Source of the DNA: Heliocidaris erythrogramma
Taxonomy: Eukaryota; Echinodermata; Echinoidea; Camarodonta; Echinometridae
Direction: 5' to 3'
NCBI GenBank assembly: GCA_025617745.1
Contig: CM046856.1
Coordinates: 33,660,208-33,724,207 of the forward strand
Length of the DNA: 64,000 bases
Shown piece after piece: positions 59,653 to 64,000 of the stretch. The notes under the pieces are model-generated. The model worked only from the letters and a program-made list of their open reading frames with translations. It did not search any database and had not been told where the DNA came from. Each line of letters starts with the position of its first letter. The first letter of the stretch is position 1. The position numbers were made by a program, and so were the translations under genes.

Positions 59653-60118
59653 TATGTTGGCAAGATTTAACCTCACCAACTTAAAACTTCAAAATCAAGA
59701 GCTTACTGATTGATGATTCGTTTTAAGTTTCACTTAACAAACTCGACGTCTTCAATTATGCTGATGTAGACACGTTGACGTATTTGCTTGAACGAAGTGA
59801 CATATCGAATTAAAAAAGCTTTTTTTTTTACTTCCACATGACGCTTCACGTCTCAGCTATATGAAGTGCAAACATATAAAAGTTGGTAATTTACTAATTT
59901 GTTTCCAGTTCATTTCAGGTGAGCTCTACGTGAAGAATAGTTGATACTGTCGTCGCACATTTATTTCTTACACAGCAATGATTTGTTTCCTATTCGCCAA
60001 ATGTGAAATTCTTATATTGAAAAAAAAATACAAAAGATGAAAATGAACGCAAAAATAGCAAGGAGTAAGATGACATAAATTCTTTTAAAAAGAGATTGAA
60101 ACATGAGTTTATAAGAAA
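59181..60118. other. Non-coding stretch with a (GA)n microsatellite
   Basis: A GAGAGA tract spans about 59597-59649. Otherwise nothing was recognised. Confidence 0.45.
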
Positions 60119-60334
60119 TACAGCCCTGGAAAAAAATATTAGACCAAGCTTCTGTAATAAGGGTACTATAATATGCAAACAAAATTATAAAAATGATTTG
60201 TCTTTGTATTTCATTGAATGATTACCAAATTCCAGCAATTATACCTTGCTTTTATGATATTTTATTTCCTTCTTACCACAAAAATAACACTATCAGTAAC
60301 CATTTTTGGTCTAATAATTTTTTTCATGGCTGTA
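60119..60334. mobile_element. Tc1/mariner-type MITE with ACAGCC(A/C)TG ends and TA target
   Basis: CAGCCCTGGAAAAAAATATT and, from the other strand, CAGCCATGAAAAAAATTATT begin the two ends, both followed by AGACCAA. TA lies at 60119-60120 and 60333-60334. The 212-bp body has no coding frame. The ends and TA duplication fit the Tc1/mariner superfamily. Confidence 0.85.
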
Positions 60335-60536
60335 GATAAATGGGATAGCAGCAAGAGGAAGGGATGAAGTATGGTACAAACTGGGAAAGGATGAACAGAA
60401 ACAGAATTACCTGAGAACGAATTAGAAATTACAGAAGATTAGTGGGTAAAAAATATATGGTTAGTGCTACATCTTTATTCAAAGTATAATGTTTGCTTCT
60501 CATGCATCAAGGATTGATTTTTTTTCTGTCTCCTAG
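60335..60536. other. Non-coding sequence ending in a strong possible acceptor
   Basis: It ends in a T-rich tract, CTGTCTCCTAG, well suited as a splice acceptor. Confidence 0.35.
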
Positions 60537-60714
60537 AATTCACTTTCGTCATAGACGTTCTCGTGCAATGTCTCTCCAATTTGAGCAAAGATTAATAATT
60601 AGCCCCTCCTTTATTAAAACATTTACTCCAACTCAGACCATGCTCGGACCCTTATCCTCAGCGGAAGCATCAGGGCAGCCTGAGGCGACGGCTTACCAAA
60701 CAGGGCCTCTTTAG
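60537..60714 (+). CDS. Possible terminal exon, identity unknown
   Basis: After a strong pyrimidine tract and CTAG, a frame runs open for 59 codons to TAG at 60712-60714. It reads IHFRHRRSRAMSLQFEQR near the start and SSAEASGQPEATAYQTGPL at the end. The low-complexity C-terminal composition is protein-like. No family was recognised and no polyadenylation signal was clearly seen downstream. A chance frame remains possible. Confidence 0.25.
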
Positions 60715-61487
60715 TGTCATGGCCGCATTCCCATAAACTAAGATGACACTTGCTATTTCCGCAGATCAGGACTAAATCCCATTCAGATCAATCACGATGG
60801 CTGGAGGTATGTCCTCAGTGATGCCTCATGAAAAGATGGTATATTCCCTCATCTCTTGTTGAGGTATGTGTGGTAGAGGGCCAACCGAGGACAGGGAAGT
60901 ACTTGGGAGAGGAATATTGTTAACTCATTGTAAACGAGGGATCCCTCTATCAGGGCTATGGAATAAGTCAATTTAGTAGTCAACGGGTTAACATTACCTG
61001 TAATCATTATTGAGCTATGAACGATAAGAAAATATTTTTTACCGTCATGAGGAATTTAGAAGCAGCTTCCGTCATGAAATCATATACAGATAGTTCAGAT
61101 TGCAATAATTCAAATCTATGGGAGAAAAACAAGAAATGCTACTTGATGCGATGGAGCAGAGCCTATCAGAATGATCAGAATTGTATTCTAAAGGTTAAAT
61201 GTGAAAGCTAAAACGATACAGAACATGTGATTAGGTATTCCGAGTGATCCCTCGCCATACGAAGGACAACATTTACATCTGTGCGGACTTTTAATTGCTT
61301 TTGTGCCTCTATCAACACCTCCTATTATCATGGATACAAAGTGTGTGAACTACTAGGAAAAGTTTTCTCGTTTATTTGTGCATATTTTCATATTGCATCC
61401 ACAGTTCATTTTAGGTCCTTGAACTGTTAAAATATATGTCCATAAAAATAGAACGACTATAGAGATTCCCCATTACATCTATCTATC
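60715..61487. other. Non-coding stretch without recognised features
   Basis: No coding frame with motif support and no repeat ends. Confidence 0.35.
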
Positions 61488-61790
61488 ATGGTACCTTCTC
61501 CCGTTTCGGAGGTTGATTGCGACATTCCCCCACACATCTCTGCCGTTCTAGTGCACTCTTGCAGTGCCTTCCACTCCATGTCCTAATGTTCTCTTCCCAG
61601 TTGATTCTCGACTTCCCTCTTGGTCTTTAGTATCTTCTTTCCCTTCCAACATACCTTTCAAGAGACTCTTTTGTCTTTTGACGTGACCAAAATAGTTTGC
61701 CTTTCTAGTCGCATCAGGATAGGTTGTTTAAGCCCTGCCATTTGCAATATTTCATTGTTAGTTTTCATCCACTACTACCAAGTGATATAA
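61488..61790 (-). mobile_element. 3' remnant of a non-LTR retrotransposon, minus strand
   Basis: The minus strand, read across frame breaks, shows the usual last part of an endonuclease-reverse transcriptase protein: a segment like KRQTILVTSKDK, then K-K-T-K-D-Q-E-G, and finally W-K-A-L-Q-E-C-T-R-T-A-E and a short end with GTMI. A few GATA units follow (CATCTATCTATC on the plus strand), like an RTE- or I-type microsatellite tail. Several frameshifts are needed to follow it, so it is old. The clade is uncertain. Confidence 0.55.
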
Positions 61791-62439
61791 AAACTGAAAT
61801 TGTAGTTTATGACTCATGGGAGGGGGGGGGGGGGGGAAGGGGCTAAACTGTTGTGTAGGGTAACATCACCGTATCAAGGATTTGTGATAGAAAACTACAA
61901 TTCTGCGTTCCGGCGTGACGTCATTTTCCTAACGACGACCCCAGTAACGTCTCAGTGGCTGACAACACGGCCCGCTTGAGCGTCGTACTTAGTTGACTGC
62001 GGTCCCACAAGTAGTATTTGCCTGCAGTAAATCCATTGCATTTTATTTCTATGCACTTAGAACGACTCTCACACAGCGAAAATCATCGGAAATTCACTCC
62101 TGGCAGGATAACCTCATACTTGTAGGAGTGGTTGATGTCATATTCAGGGAATTCAAAAAAAATATAAACAAACTGTCACAAAACTGAGTAGGTGGGACTG
62201 TACAAAGTCCCATACCGTAACGATACGATACTGTGAACAGCTGCATGAGCGAGTTTTTGTTTTTGGTTCCCGTGACACATTTTCTGTCTTTGAAATTTCT
62301 ATAGATATATTGGTAAATATATATATACATATTTATATATAAGACTGAAGCTAAATATCAGCAAGATATGTACTTATTATGAAATAATCCGAACAAATGA
62401 TCCGAACTTATTTCGTCGGTTCCCAGCGTTTGTTGTTAT
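61791..62439. other. Non-coding stretch with a G run
   Basis: A G run lies at about 61822-61838. About 62304-62340 is AT-rich with TATATATACATA. No gene was recognised. Confidence 0.4.
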
Positions 62440-63144
62440 CTGGATCACAACAACTTTTAATTCACCATGTACATAAGATTTTTTACTCTAATGCAGATCA
62501 CTATATTTCAAATAATTTTACTCGCTCTTCAAGTGTTCATAGGCATGACACTAGAAATAGTCAATTTAATTTCGTAGTGCCTAAGCGGAAAGGTAAAATT
62601 GGAAATTCTTTTTATTTTAACGGTATTCTTTTCTGGAATTCCCTCCCAAATCATGTTAAGTCAGTTAAGAATTTTTTACATTTTAAAAGGGTATTGAAGC
62701 ATCATTTGAAAAATGTGTCTACTCCATAACTATATTTCTCCTCTCCTTTTTGTAGCTCAGATGGTTTTTTCCAATATTATTTGACTTATGTAACCAACGT
62801 TTATTATCGATAGTTTCATTATGATTTTCTGTATATAGTTTTTTCCGTTGAGTAAGTCTTGTTTTCACATTTATGTAATCTTCGCCTACTTTATAAAAAA
62901 TGTTATGTTTTATTTTGCTACTTTTAATTAGTACATTCTTATTACTTGTCGTACGTGTACGATAGTCTTGTAGCCGTACTAATGTGTTTTCTTAGTGTAT
63001 TTTTTAATCAGTTATTTAGGTAAGGACCCCATTGGAAATAAGCCATTTCGGCTTTCATGGGCTATCCTGTCATGGTACCTGGTTATGTTTGTATTGCAAT
63101 ATACCTGACGAATAAAATCAAATCAAAATCAAATCAAATCAAAT
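62440..63144 (+). mobile_element. 5'-truncated LINE 3' end with AAATC-type tail
   Basis: An open frame (from 62397, stop at 62727-62729) ends in the usual C-terminal block of CR1/RTE-like LINEs. HDTRNSQFNFVVPKRKGKIG is followed by SFYFNGILFWNSLPNHVK and HFKRVLKHHLKN. A 3' untranslated region of about 385 bp follows, then AATAAAATC and tandem (AAATC)n units at 63113-63146. The reverse transcriptase core is missing. Confidence 0.8.
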
Positions 63145-63147
63145 CAA

Positions 63148-63222
63148 TTTTTCCTGCCGATTTCGATCGCGTTTACCCATTTTCACCATCTTTCGCGGTA
63201 TTTAACGCGATCAGGAAAAATA
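63148..63222. repeat. Short inverted repeat after the LINE tail
   Basis: ATTTTTCCTGCCGATTTCGATCGCG and CGCGATCAGGAAAAAT are partly inverted, with TTTCGCGG between them. This is a small hairpin of unknown meaning. Confidence 0.4.
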
Positions 63223-64000
63223 TAAAATGAAAGAGATTATCCTTGCATAATATTGTGGTTGTGACAACCTATGGCACATCAAATTTTCGGCATTTTGATG
63301 AATAAAAGAATAACTCATTATTGCCACAAAACCAAAATGCGTGCAAAGTCAATGTGTTGCTACGCGTTGCCAAGCTATTGTTTTCACCCAGCGGCTGCCA
63401 TCAAGACGAACGTTCCCGTCCGGAACGGAGATGTCGCTGAAAATGTTGCATGGAAATGAGTCATTGTAAAGATAGAAGTATTCGACTGAGATATCGTTTA
63501 AATGGTGGTTATTTCTAACTCTTCATAGGAATATTGCGAGCCCTTCCGCACGTCAGAAAGAAGTCATCATTGTATACGTTTCCCTTTTTGCTTATACAGG
63601 AAACACCTTAGTTTAATATGCTGATTTGTCAAGAGAAAGTTCTACACCAAGTCTCTGCAATGCACCTCACAAAATATAGTACGTCCAATGAGAGCCAGAA
63701 AGGCGTTATTTCGCAGAGTTAACACATTTCTGGCTCTCAACAGACAATACGTGCGAAGAGTTTGAACGTCACGAACTTATCTTCATAAGACATTCTGCCC
63801 ATTGATGCAGCCATTCAAGAGTCTGGAGTCTCGAATATAATGCTTATGTACTCTTTGTATATGGGCATGTGCGGTATTCTTTTGTCAAAACCATACGGCA
63901 CTATTTTGAACCTTTAGTATTCACACAGCATCTTTGGTATACAAAAGCTTGTACCTATATGCGTGAAAATAGAGTGTCAACTCTACTGAGACCTGTGTGC
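63223..64000. other. Non-coding stretch without recognised features
   Basis: TCTGGCTCTCA near 63729 is the inverse of TGAGAGCCAGA near 63689, a small hairpin with CAGAAAGGCG in its loop. No gene was recognised. Confidence 0.35.

Overview
The window looks like animal nuclear DNA, AT-rich and mostly non-coding. It has no bacterial-style gene packing and no operons. Its long open frames belong to non-LTR retrotransposons. The rest is filled with palindromic (foldback) MITEs, tRNA-derived SINEs and microsatellites. The repeat types suggest a marine invertebrate deuterostome, most likely an echinoderm such as a sea urchin. That assignment is an inference from remembered repeat families, and a hemichordate or lancelet is not excluded.

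Host genes. Only one exon is recognised with fair confidence, at 474-616 (+). It encodes an acidic LF...LF motif of the kind repeated in the tail of FAM21/WASHC2, the WASH-complex subunit on endosomes. Other possible exons (8526-8576, 16423-16468, 23570-23642, 60537-60714) have splice-like borders and open frames, but no family could be named. Most of the window is therefore intron or intergenic DNA.

Layout. 0.5-0.9 kb: WASHC2-like exon and a MITE in the following intron. 2.2-2.8 kb: one palindromic MITE inserted in another. 4.4-5.3 kb: two separate tandem duplications. 7.08-8.45 kb: four near-identical antisense SINE-like units with tRNA-like sequences, then one sense unit with a poly-A tail, all between 15-bp target-site duplications. 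9.8-17 kb: Tc1/mariner-type, CACTGTAAA-type and other foldback elements, plus a hairpin made of short repeats. 19.6-23.3 kb: a MITE, a second short-repeat hairpin, a 5'-truncated CR1/L2/Jockey-group LINE and a tRNA-derived SINE. 24.5-27.3 kb: a 5'-truncated L1/Tx1-like LINE with an 861-codon uninterrupted ORF2 remnant, poly-A tail and a candidate target-site duplication. 28-29.5 kb: two MITEs, one with telomere-like repeats inside. 32-40.8 kb: several large palindromes, including a 1.37-kb one. 47.4-50 kb: a TTAA-flanked 1.26-kb palindrome with a smaller palindrome in its loop, a second copy of the smaller one, another hairpin and a 21-bp minisatellite. 52.9-63.2 kb: more copies of one shared MITE family, a Tc1/mariner MITE and three LINE or SINE fragments.

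Nothing here works as a pathway. What links the features is the history of mobile DNA: nested insertions, foldbacks and retrotransposed pieces in a gene-poor stretch. No endogenous virus, Polinton, CRISPR array, rRNA gene or convincing functional tRNA gene was seen.
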